This document shows, one piece after another, positions 1 to 6,494 of a DNA stretch of 10,257 bases; positions within the stretch are counted from its first letter, which is position 1, and the number at the start of each line of letters is the position of its first letter. Made by a program: the position numbers and the translations under genes. Source of the stretch: Lysobacteraceae bacterium (lineage in GTDB: Bacteria; Pseudomonadota; Gammaproteobacteria; Xanthomonadales; Rhodanobacteraceae); the NCBI GenBank assembly GCA_018971925.1, contig JAGWZT010000038.1, forward strand, positions 1-10,257. The letters run 5' to 3'. Under the pieces are notes generated by a model. The model saw only the letters and a program-made list of their open reading frames with translations. It was not told the DNA's origin and did not search any database.

Positions 1-149
1 TTCCGCATGGGACGCCCAAAAACGCAAAAACGTGGATCAGGTCTGGTTTTGATCATGCCCGCAGCCCCCACGCCGGCGGGCCGCGTATGATCGGCCGGGA
101 CTGCGCGCCCGCAGCCCGTTCGCACAGGGAACCATCCAGGAGGCCATGC
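1..149. other. Non-coding leader upstream of the diguanylate cyclase
   Basis: No convincing coding frame is visible on either strand. It holds two AAAAACG copies (18-24 and 26-32), a TGATCA palindrome (50-55) and a GC-rich stretch at 70-100. TATGAT at 86-91 resembles a sigma-70 -10 box and would give a leader of about 50 nt, but no matching -35 lies 15-19 nt upstream, so a promoter is only weakly supported. The end of whatever gene lies further upstream is not seen. Confidence 0.5.
138..143 (+). promoter_or_regulatory. Shine-Dalgarno of the diguanylate cyclase
   Basis: AGGAGG sits 6 nt before the ATG at 150 and decides that start. An overlapping ATG at 146 is out of frame and only 2 nt from the motif, too close for normal initiation. 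The ATG at 87 is in frame but has no such motif, and the in-frame ATG at 180 has only a weak GGG-type one. Confidence 0.8.
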
Positions 150-1928
150 ATGCGGGAACCCCAAGCCCCTCTGCCCGGGATGAATCTCAACCGGGTCAGT
201 CGGAGCACGGGTTTGCCGCGCCGTGTCTTGGCCATGGCAGCGGTGGCGCTGTTGCTGATCGTGGCGCTCGCCGCCGCGGTGTTCCAGACCGCACAACGGT
301 ATCGCAGTGACGAAAAATGGACACTGCACAGTTATCAGGTGCGCGAACAGGTCCTGCAACTGGTCAACCACCTGCACCTTGCCGAAATGGAAGCGCGCAG
401 CTACGGCCTGACCGGGCGCGAGATTTCTTTCCGGCAGTATGGACAGGCGATCCGCGCGGTCGATGACAGCACCGGCCAATTGGCCACGCTGGTCTCTGAC
501 AACCCGCAGCAAGTCGCCGCTGTCGGGCAGTTGCGCGACGCGATCGCCGCCAGGCGCGAACAATTCGAGGCCATCCTGAACAACTATCGGCTGCAGGGCG
601 CCAGCGCAGCCCACGCCGAAGTGGTCGCGCTGGTATCGCAGTCGACGCGGCCGGTGGATGACGTCGCCAACCGGATACTCGCACGCGAAGCGGACCTTCT
701 CAGGACGCGGGAGGCTGCCAGCGCGCGCAACGGTCGCACCGTTGCGCTGTCCGCAGCGGTGGCGCTCGGCGGCAGCCTGGCATTGCTGCTCGCCGCCTTT
801 TTCACTGTCGGCCTCGAACAGCACCGCCGCCGCCGCAGCGAGCGAGCGCTCGAACAAAGCACGGTCGATCTGCAGGCCGCGCTGCAGGAGGCCAACCGCT
901 CCAGTGAAACACTGCGCCGGCTTTCGACGCTGGCGGAACTGCTGCAGAACTGCCGCGACCTCGACGAGGCGATCAACGTGATCGAGCGCGCCCTGCCCCC
1001 GCTGCTGTCCGACGTATCCGGTGCGTTGGCACTGGTCAACGCGTCGCGCAACATCGTCGAGGGACGGATGCACTGGGGCGTGCGCGGTTCCGACCTCGGC
1101 GGCGCGATCTTCGCGCCGGATGACTGCTGGGCGCTGCGCCGCAGCCAGCCGCATCCCGGTGACGGTGACCACGCCGCGCCGATCTGCCCGCACCTGACGC
1201 AGGCCGGCGTCACCGCCGACCACACGCTGTGCCTGCCGCTGAATTCGCAAGGACAGGTGCTCGGCGTGCTCAGCCTGTGCGCGGCGGCGGTCATCGCGAC
1301 GGACACGCGCCGGCTGGCCGCGACCGCTGCGGACCAGCTTGCGCTGGCGCTCGCCAATCTGCAATTGCAAGCCAGCCTGCGCACGCAATCGATCCGCGAT
1401 CCGCTGACCAACCTGTTCAATCGCCGTTACCTCGAAGCATCGCTGCCGCGTGAACTGCTGCGCGCCGAGCGCCGCAAGGGCGGCCTTTCGGTGTTGATGT
1501 TCGACCTCGACCATTTCAAGCGCTACAACGACACCCAGGGTCACGACGCCGGTGATGCGCTGCTGGGCGCCTTCGGCGCGCTACTGGCGCAATCGTGCCG
1601 CGGCGAAGACATGCCTTGCCGATTCGGCGGCGAGGAATTCACCCTGATATTGACCGACGCCGATCACGCGCAGGCGCGCGAACGCGCGGAAGCGATCCGC
1701 AAGGCCACCGCGGAATTGGTGGTGCGCTACCGCGCCGGCACGCTGCCGCCGGCCACTGTTTCGATCGGCGTGGCAACCTACCCCGAACACGGTGCCACAC
1801 CCGAAGCCCTGCTGCGCATGGCCGATCAGGCCCTGTACCGCGCCAAGCAACTTGGACGCAACGTGGTCGGTTCAGCCAACGACCTTGCCCGCGCGGCCCA
1901 CACGCAACCCGCACAAGGGGGTGCATGA
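150..1928 (+). CDS. Membrane diguanylate cyclase, CHASE3-GAF-GGDEF
   Basis: This 592-residue inner-membrane protein should make cyclic di-GMP from two GTP. A TM helix at about 26-45 is followed by a periplasmic CHASE3 sensor (about 48-195; signature EARSYGLTG at 81-89 and DNPQQ at 117-121), a second TM (about 198-220), a charged linker likely to be coiled-coil (222-260), a GAF domain (about 262-405) and a GGDEF domain (417-575). Catalytic features are intact: DPLTNLFNRRY at 417-427, FDLDHFKRYND at 451-461 with metal-ligand candidate D452, GH..GD at 464-469 and the active-site loop GGEEF at 493-497. An RxxD inhibitory site (R484-D487) lies five residues before GGEEF, so product feedback is expected. 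The start at 150 rests on AGGAGG at 138-143. It appears to be a single-gene unit; 75 nt separate it from the efflux adaptor, and the element before that gene overlaps its stop codon. The signal sensed is unknown. Confidence 0.93.
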   Translation: MREPQAPLPGMNLNRVSRSTGLPRRVLAMAAVALLLIVALAAAVFQTAQRYRSDEKWTLHSYQVREQVLQLVNHLHLAEMEARSYGLTGREISFRQYGQAIRAVDDSTGQLATLVSDNPQQVAAVGQLRDAIAARREQFEAILNNYRLQGASAAHAEVVALVSQSTRPVDDVANRILAREADLLRTREAASARNGRTVALSAAVALGGSLALLLAAFFTVGLEQHRRRRSERALEQSTVDLQAALQEANRSSETLRRLSTLAELLQNCRDLDEAINVIERALPPLLSDVSGALALVNASRNIVEGRMHWGVRGSDLGGAIFAPDDCWALRRSQPHPGDGDHAAPICPHLTQAGVTADHTLCLPLNSQGQVLGVLSLCAAAVIATDTRRLAATAADQLALALANLQLQASLRTQSIRDPLTNLFNRRYLEASLPRELLRAERRKGGLSVLMFDLDHFKRYNDTQGHDAGDALLGAFGALLAQSCRGEDMPCRFGGEEFTLILTDADHAQARERAEAIRKATAELVVRYRAGTLPPATVSIGVATYPEHGATPEALLRMADQALYRAKQLGRNVVGSANDLARAAHTQPAQGGA

Positions 1929-1968
1929 CGCTTGGCCTAGGGACGTGCATTTCAAATGAGCGGATAAT
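1925..1968 (+). promoter_or_regulatory. Promoter/operator-like module of efflux operon 1
   Basis: ATGACGCTTGGCCTAGG (1925-1941) is followed after 22 nt by GATAAT (1963-1968), a good sigma-70 -10 box. The same arrangement recurs before the second adaptor (6421-6464) with identical spacing although the spacer has diverged, which argues for selection. A start near 1975 would leave a leader of about 29 nt before the ATG at 2004. No consensus -35 lies 17 nt before GATAAT; the conserved block covers about -50 to -34, where a class II activator or a repressor would bind. The block begins in the last bases of the cyclase gene. Function is inferred; conservation is seen. Confidence 0.55.
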
Positions 1969-2003
1969 GGTGAATTACTGACCTGTTGAGTAGAGAAATC
2001 TCG

Positions 2004-3188
2004 ATGACGCGTAGTTTGTGTCGTGCCGCTGGCGGCCTTGTACTGGCTTTGGCGCTCGGCGCATGCGGTCACCCGGCTCCTCCCGCAACGCCCACCCAGG
2101 AAGTAGGAACGGTCACCGCGACGCCCCGGGACGTGCCGCTGGCCAAGAATTTCGTTGGCCGCCTCACGGCCTTCCGCACCGCCGACATCAATGCCCGCGT
2201 CGCGGGCGTGCTGCTCAAGCGCACTTACAAGGAAGGCAGCGAGGTCAAGGCCGGACAACTCCTGTTCGAGATCGACCCCGCACCGCTCAAGGCGGTGCTC
2301 GACAATGCACTGGCCAGCCTCGCGCAAGCCCAGGCGACGTACACCAATGCCCGCGTCAACGCCCAGCGCTCCCGTGAATTGGCACCGAAAGGTTACATCT
2401 CGCAATCGGACCTCGACAGCGCACTGGCCGCCGAACGCACGGCCAAGGCCGCGGTGCAGGCGGCACAGGCGAATGTGGCAACGGCGCGGATCAACCTCGG
2501 CTACGCGAGCGTCACCTCGCCCATCGACGGGCGCGCGGGTGAGCAACAGGTCACCGAAGGCGCTCTCGTCGGCCAGGGCACCGACACGTTGCTTACGACC
2601 GTCGACCAGATCGATCCGCTGTACGTGAATTTCACCATCAGCGTCGGTGAACTGGACGAGCTGCGGCAACTGCAAAAGAGCGGCGGCGTCAATCTGTCCG
2701 CCTTGGACAAGACCATGGTCAAGGTCGCGCTGCCGAACGGCACGCCGTACCCCGAGCCCGGCGCGCTGGATTTTTCATCGGTCAACGTCAACCCGTCCAC
2801 CGGCGCCATCAACATGCGCGCATTGCTGCCCAATCCGAAGCACACGTTGCTCCCCGGCAGCTACGTCACCCTCAAGGTCGACATGGGCGAACGCCACGGC
2901 GCATTCCTGATACCACAGGCCGCCGTGCAGCGCGACATCAACGGAAACTTCGTGCTCATTGTCGGCAAGGACGGCAAGGTCGCGCATCGGGATGTGACGA
3001 CAAGCGGCACGTCGGGACTCGACTGGATCGTTACATCCGGGCTTGCCGCCGGTGACCAGGTCATCGTCTCGGGCGTCCAGATGGTGCAGGTTGGCGCACC
3101 CGCCAAGGCCACGCCCTGGCAACCACCGGCATCCGGCACGTCGACGGGCTCCGCCCCCGAACCCGCCCAAACCCCCGGCGGCGAGTAA
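2004..3188 (+). CDS. RND efflux periplasmic adaptor lipoprotein (AcrA/MexA family), module 1
   Basis: This 394-residue membrane-fusion protein should link the RND pump encoded next to it with an outer-membrane channel. The N-terminus is a lipoprotein signal peptide with a lipobox ending LGAC, so Cys21 is the lipidated residue. After it come the first lipoyl half (about 59-95, ARVAGVL and YKEGSEVKAGQLLFEIDP), an alpha-helical hairpin rich in Ala and Gln (about 96-163), the second lipoyl half (INLGYASVTSPIDGRAG, 163-179), a beta-barrel (about 205-295) and a membrane-proximal domain (about 296-370). The tail (371-394) is rich in Pro, Gly and Ser and probably disordered. An in-frame TTG at 1986 is possible, but the ATG at 2004 puts the lipobox at a normal distance and matches the paralogue, whose Cys is also residue 21. 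The pump follows after 10 nt. The family is clear; the substrate cannot be read from the adaptor. Confidence 0.93.
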   Translation: MTRSLCRAAGGLVLALALGACGHPAPPATPTQEVGTVTATPRDVPLAKNFVGRLTAFRTADINARVAGVLLKRTYKEGSEVKAGQLLFEIDPAPLKAVLDNALASLAQAQATYTNARVNAQRSRELAPKGYISQSDLDSALAAERTAKAAVQAAQANVATARINLGYASVTSPIDGRAGEQQVTEGALVGQGTDTLLTTVDQIDPLYVNFTISVGELDELRQLQKSGGVNLSALDKTMVKVALPNGTPYPEPGALDFSSVNVNPSTGAINMRALLPNPKHTLLPGSYVTLKVDMGERHGAFLIPQAAVQRDINGNFVLIVGKDGKVAHRDVTTSGTSGLDWIVTSGLAAGDQVIVSGVQMVQVGAPAKATPWQPPASGTSTGSAPEPAQTPGGE

Positions 3189-3198
3189 CGGGGTCCAC

Positions 3199-6100
3199 AT
3201 GTCGAATTTCTTCATCGACCGGCCCATCTTTGCATGGGTCATCGCCATCCTGATCACGCTGGGCGGCGTGATTTCGATCATGGGCCTCGGCGTGCAGTCC
3301 TACCCGGACATCGCGCCGCCGCAGGTCTCGATCTCCGCCAGCTACCCCGGCGCCAGCGCCAGCACCGCCGAAGGCTCGGTCACCGAAGTCATCGAGCAGC
3401 AACTGACCGGCATCGACAACCTGATGTATTTCAGTTCCAGCACCAGCGCCAGCGGCCGTGTGCAGATCACGCTGACCTTCCAGCCGGGCACGAATCCCGA
3501 TATCGCGGCGGTGCAAACCCAGAACCAGGTGACGCGGGCGGAGGCGCGCTTGCCGCAGGCGGTCCTGCAGCAGGGAATCATCGTCGCCAAGGCCAACCCG
3601 GACACCTTGATGGCGGTGGCGCTGATTTCCAACAATCCCGCGATCGACCGCGATCGCCTGAACGACATCGTCGCCTCGCAGGTACTGAACCCGATTTCGC
3701 GCATCGAGGGCGTCGGCACGACCCGCCAGTTCGGTGCCGAATACGCGATGCGCATCTGGCTCAACCCGGCGAAGATGCACGGCTACGGCTTGTCGGCGAC
3801 CGACATCCTCAATGCGGTGTCGGCACAGAACATCCAGATCGCCGCGGGCACGCTGGGCGCGGATCCGGCGGTCAAGGGCTGGGGATTCACCGCAAACGTG
3901 GCCGGCGAAGGCCTGTTCTCCACGCCGCAGCAGTTCCTCGACATCATCCTGCGCGCCAACCCGGATGGCACGGTCGTCAAGCTCGGCGACGTCGCGACCG
4001 CGAACTTCGGACCGCAGGGTTACGGCTTCGACACCACCTACGACGGCAAACCCATTGGCGCATTCGCGATCCAGACACTGCCGGGCGCGAACGGATTGAC
4101 GGTCGCCAAGGCCGTGCGTGCCGAGATGGCGAAACTGCAGGTCGGGTTCCCGCAAGGGGTGACATGGTTCGTCCCCTACGACACCACCACGTTCATCACG
4201 ATCTCGATCCAGGACGTGCTGAAGACGTTGGTCGAGGCGCTGGTGCTGGTGTTCGCGGTAATGCTGATCTTCCTGCAGAACTTCCGCGCCACCCTGATTC
4301 CGGCGGTCGTGATCCCGATCGCGCTGCTCGGCGCCTTCATGGGCATGGCGACCATGGGCTTCACGATCAACCAGCTCACGCTGTTTGGCATGGTCATGGC
4401 GATCGGCATCGTGGTCGATGACGCGATCGTCGTCATCGAAAACATCGAACGCATCATGACCGAGCAAGGACTGTCGCCCAAGGAAGCGGCGCGCAAGGGC
4501 ATGGGCGAGATCTCCGGAGCAGTGGTGGCGATCACGGCCGTGCTGCTGGCGGTATTCGTGCCCTCCGCGTTGCAGTCGGGGGCGACGGGAATCATCTACC
4601 GCCAGTTCGCGCTGACGATCGCGGTGTCGATGTTCTTCTCGGCGTTCCTGGCGTTGACGTTCACGCCTGCGTTGTGCGCGAGCTTCCTGAAGCCCGAACA
4701 CGAGAACAGGAAAAACATCCTGTACCGCAAGTTCAACGACCTGTTCGGCTGGACGCACCGCACCTATCTCGGCCACATCGCGCACGCCGTGCGCCATGCC
4801 CCGCGCTGGATGACCGTGTTCGTGGTGGTCGCCGTGCTGGCCGGATTCCTGTACACGAAGCTGCCCGGCAGTTTCCTGCCACAGGAAGACCAGGGCTACC
4901 TGATGGCGACGGTGCAACTCCCGCCGGGCGCGACCAAGCAACGCAGCGAAGTCGTGATGCACCAGATGTGGGACGTGCTGAGGAAGGATCCCGCCATCGA
5001 AAGCGCCATGCAGATCGTCGGCTTCAGCTTCGTCGGCTCGGGTGAAAACAACGGGATGGCCTTCATCAAGTTGAAGGACTGGGGCGACCGCAAGTACACC
5101 GCCGAACAGTTGATTCCACGCCTGAACGCCAAGCTCCGCAGGGACATTCGCGATGCGGCGATCGTCGTGGTCAATCTGCCCACCGTGCACGGCCTCGGAC
5201 AGTTCGGTGGTTTCGACATGTATCTCGAAGACGTCAGCGGCCGGGGGCGCGGCGCACTCGACAAGGCCTTGCAGACCACCCTGTCCAGGGCCGCGCAGGA
5301 CAAGGTGCTGGTCAACACCCGGGCCAATCAATTGCCGCCGTCGCCGCAGCTCGATTTCAGCATCGATCGCGTGCAGGCGGCTTCGATGGGTTTGTCCGTC
5401 ACGGACGTCGCCAACGCCGCCAGCCTGATGCTGGCGCCCACCAACGTGGGCCAGATGTTCGCGGAAGGCCGGGTCAAGTTCGTGATGATGCAGGCGGCGG
5501 CGCCCTTCCGGATGAGCCAATCCGCGTTCAATGACTTCTACACGCCCAGCAGCACGGAAAAGAATCCCGACGGCACGCCGGCGATGATCCCGATCTCCAA
5601 CGTCATCCACAGCAAGTGGGAGTTGGTATCGCCGTCGCTGACGCGTTTCAACGGCAACCCCGCCATCGAAGTCGTAGGCGACGCCGCGCCCGGCTACGCC
5701 TCCGGCCAGGCGATGGACGCCATCCAGGACATCGTCACGCGCGACCTTGCGCACGGCTTCAATTACGACTGGGCCGGGGAATCCTTCCAGGAAGTGGAAT
5801 CAAGCAATGGCGCGGCCATGCTGATGGCGCTGTCGATCCTGGTGGTGTTCCTGGCGCTGGCGGCTTTGTACGAAAGCTGGTCGGTCCCGGTCGCCGTCCT
5901 GCTGATCGTGCCGCTCACGCTGCTCGGTACCGTGCTGTTCACCATGGCGCGCGGCCTCGCCGACGACGTGTTCTTCAAGATCGGCCTGGTGACCGTGATA
6001 GGCCTTGCCGCCAAGAACGCGATCCTGATCATCGAGTACGCGGTGGCTGCGCAGAAGGAAGGGAAAACCCTGCGAAACTCGGTGCTCGAAGCCGCGAGGT

Positions 6101-6315
6101 TGCGCTTCCGCCCGATCCTGATGACCTCGTTCGCCTTCATCCTCGGCGTGTTCCCGCTTTTCATCTCCACCGGCGCCGGCGCCAACGCGCGGCATGCCAT
6201 CGGCACCGGCGTGATCGGTGGAATGCTGTTCGCCACGCTTTTCGGTCTGCTCCTGATCCCGGTGTTCTACATCGTGGTGCGGCGCCTGGCGGGCGACAAG
6301 CTGGATGGCGAATGA
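3199..6315 (+). CDS. RND multidrug efflux transporter (HAE1/AcrB family), module 1
   Basis: This 1038-residue inner-membrane proton/drug antiporter is complete and of the family's normal length (AcrB is 1049). It opens with MSNFFIDRPIFAWV and TM1 (about 10-28), then the first porter loop, TM2-TM7 (about 340-556), the second porter/docking loop and TM8-TM12 (about 872-1028). The proton-relay residues are present: D407-D408 in GIVVDDAIVVIENIERIM, K939 in GLAAKNAILIIEY and R971 in RFRPILMTS. The switch loop reads GFSFVG (608-613), matching GFGFAG of AcrB. Unusual points are VGQM at 750-753 where the second pump and AcrB have VNDF, a 7-residue insertion near 783-794, and T136 and M604 where AcrB has Phe136 and Phe610. 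The ATG at 3199 is chosen because the family start aligns there; upstream in-frame sequence from 3043 overlaps the adaptor gene and is low-complexity Arg/Pro. The ribosome site is weak (GGGG at 3190-3193), so translational coupling to the adaptor is likely. Confidence 0.95.
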   Translation: MSNFFIDRPIFAWVIAILITLGGVISIMGLGVQSYPDIAPPQVSISASYPGASASTAEGSVTEVIEQQLTGIDNLMYFSSSTSASGRVQITLTFQPGTNPDIAAVQTQNQVTRAEARLPQAVLQQGIIVAKANPDTLMAVALISNNPAIDRDRLNDIVASQVLNPISRIEGVGTTRQFGAEYAMRIWLNPAKMHGYGLSATDILNAVSAQNIQIAAGTLGADPAVKGWGFTANVAGEGLFSTPQQFLDIILRANPDGTVVKLGDVATANFGPQGYGFDTTYDGKPIGAFAIQTLPGANGLTVAKAVRAEMAKLQVGFPQGVTWFVPYDTTTFITISIQDVLKTLVEALVLVFAVMLIFLQNFRATLIPAVVIPIALLGAFMGMATMGFTINQLTLFGMVMAIGIVVDDAIVVIENIERIMTEQGLSPKEAARKGMGEISGAVVAITAVLLAVFVPSALQSGATGIIYRQFALTIAVSMFFSAFLALTFTPALCASFLKPEHENRKNILYRKFNDLFGWTHRTYLGHIAHAVRHAPRWMTVFVVVAVLAGFLYTKLPGSFLPQEDQGYLMATVQLPPGATKQRSEVVMHQMWDVLRKDPAIESAMQIVGFSFVGSGENNGMAFIKLKDWGDRKYTAEQLIPRLNAKLRRDIRDAAIVVVNLPTVHGLGQFGGFDMYLEDVSGRGRGALDKALQTTLSRAAQDKVLVNTRANQLPPSPQLDFSIDRVQAASMGLSVTDVANAASLMLAPTNVGQMFAEGRVKFVMMQAAAPFRMSQSAFNDFYTPSSTEKNPDGTPAMIPISNVIHSKWELVSPSLTRFNGNPAIEVVGDAAPGYASGQAMDAIQDIVTRDLAHGFNYDWAGESFQEVESSNGAAMLMALSILVVFLALAALYESWSVPVAVLLIVPLTLLGTVLFTMARGLADDVFFKIGLVTVIGLAAKNAILIIEYAVAAQKEGKTLRNSVLEAARLRFRPILMTSFAFILGVFPLFISTGAGANARHAIGTGVIGGMLFATLFGLLLIPVFYIVVRRLAGDKLDGE

Positions 6316-6420
6316 AACGGGCGAGTGAATTCCTGGCGCCCCCGCCACCGGCATCCAGCCAACGCGGTCACTTGCGTCATGAGGGATGGCTTCGGACCAA
6401 CTTGCGCACCTCTTGCACCC
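6316..6420. other. Inter-operon gap with GC-rich hairpins
   Basis: Between pump 1 and the second promoter there is no gene. TGGCG (6334-6338) can pair with CGCCA (6343-6347) around a CCCC loop. CTGGATG (6301-6307), overlapping the end of pump 1, can pair with CATCCAG (6352-6358) and enclose it. No T-run follows, so this is not a canonical intrinsic terminator. It could still slow polymerase or shield the 3' end of the first operon mRNA. ACTTGCG occurs twice, at 6370-6376 and 6400-6406, exactly 30 nt apart. Confidence 0.35.
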
Positions 6421-6428
6421 ATGACGCA
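6373..6428. promoter_or_regulatory. Inverted repeat upstream of efflux operon 2
   Basis: TGCGTCATG (6373-6381) and CATGACGCA (6420-6428) are perfect 9-bp inverted repeats with 38 nt between them. The right arm is the start of the conserved block shared by both efflux promoters. Read on the minus strand, the left arm continues ATGACGCAAGTGACC, which resembles the conserved block ATGACGCATGACC with two extra bases. This fits a second, oppositely oriented operator, but chance cannot be excluded for 9 bp. Confidence 0.35.
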
Positions 6429-6464
6429 TGACCTAGGCGCGAGGGCACCGGCTCACGCCATAAT
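6421..6464 (+). promoter_or_regulatory. Promoter/operator-like module of efflux operon 2
   Basis: ATGACGCATGACCTAGG (6421-6437) matches the block before adaptor 1 at 15 of 17 positions. It is followed, again after 22 nt, by ATAATG; the -10 candidate is CATAAT (6459-6464). Only about 6 of the 22 spacer bases agree, close to chance. A transcript starting near 6471 would have a leader of about 24 nt before the ATG at 6495 and would exclude the in-frame GTG at 6465. Both adaptor operons therefore seem to have their own promoter under a common regulator. The regulator is not encoded in the window. Confidence 0.55.
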
Positions 6465-6494
6465 GTGCATCTTTCGTTGACAAAAGAATCCGGG

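Noticed and set aside
18..32. Short direct repeat AAAAACG-C-AAAAACG at the window start
   Set aside because: Two 7-mers in an A-rich patch are too little to call a repeat element or operator.
87..149. Longer N-terminus for the diguanylate cyclase from ATG 87
   Set aside because: The extra 21 residues are Arg/Pro/Cys-rich and unlike a membrane-protein start; AGGAGG at 138-143 is placed for the ATG at 150.
3043..3198. Extended pump 1 start inside the adaptor gene
   Set aside because: The added residues are an Arg/Pro-rich out-of-frame reading of the adaptor C-terminus; RND pumps of this family start at the MSNFFIDRP segment.
3247..3266. Twenty-base identity between pump 1 and pump 2 (second copy 7714-7733)
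   Set aside because: It encodes the conserved TM1 segment ILITLGG; shared codon bias on a constrained protein motif explains it without recent recombination.
3061..5754. Very long open frame (897 codons) on the minus strand opposite pump 1
   Set aside because: It is the antisense shadow of a GC-rich gene: the composition is dominated by Arg, His, Asp and Gln, there is no recognisable domain, and the + strand frame is an unambiguous RND transporter.
6334..6358. Rho-independent terminator after pump 1
   Set aside because: Hairpins can be drawn, but the stems are short and no T-tract follows, so I list the region only as a gap with possible structure.
6477..6482. Perfect TTGACA -35 hexamer just before adaptor 2
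   Set aside because: The position 17 nt downstream falls inside the coding start with no -10-like sequence, and the better-supported promoter (CATAAT at 6459-6464) lies upstream of it.
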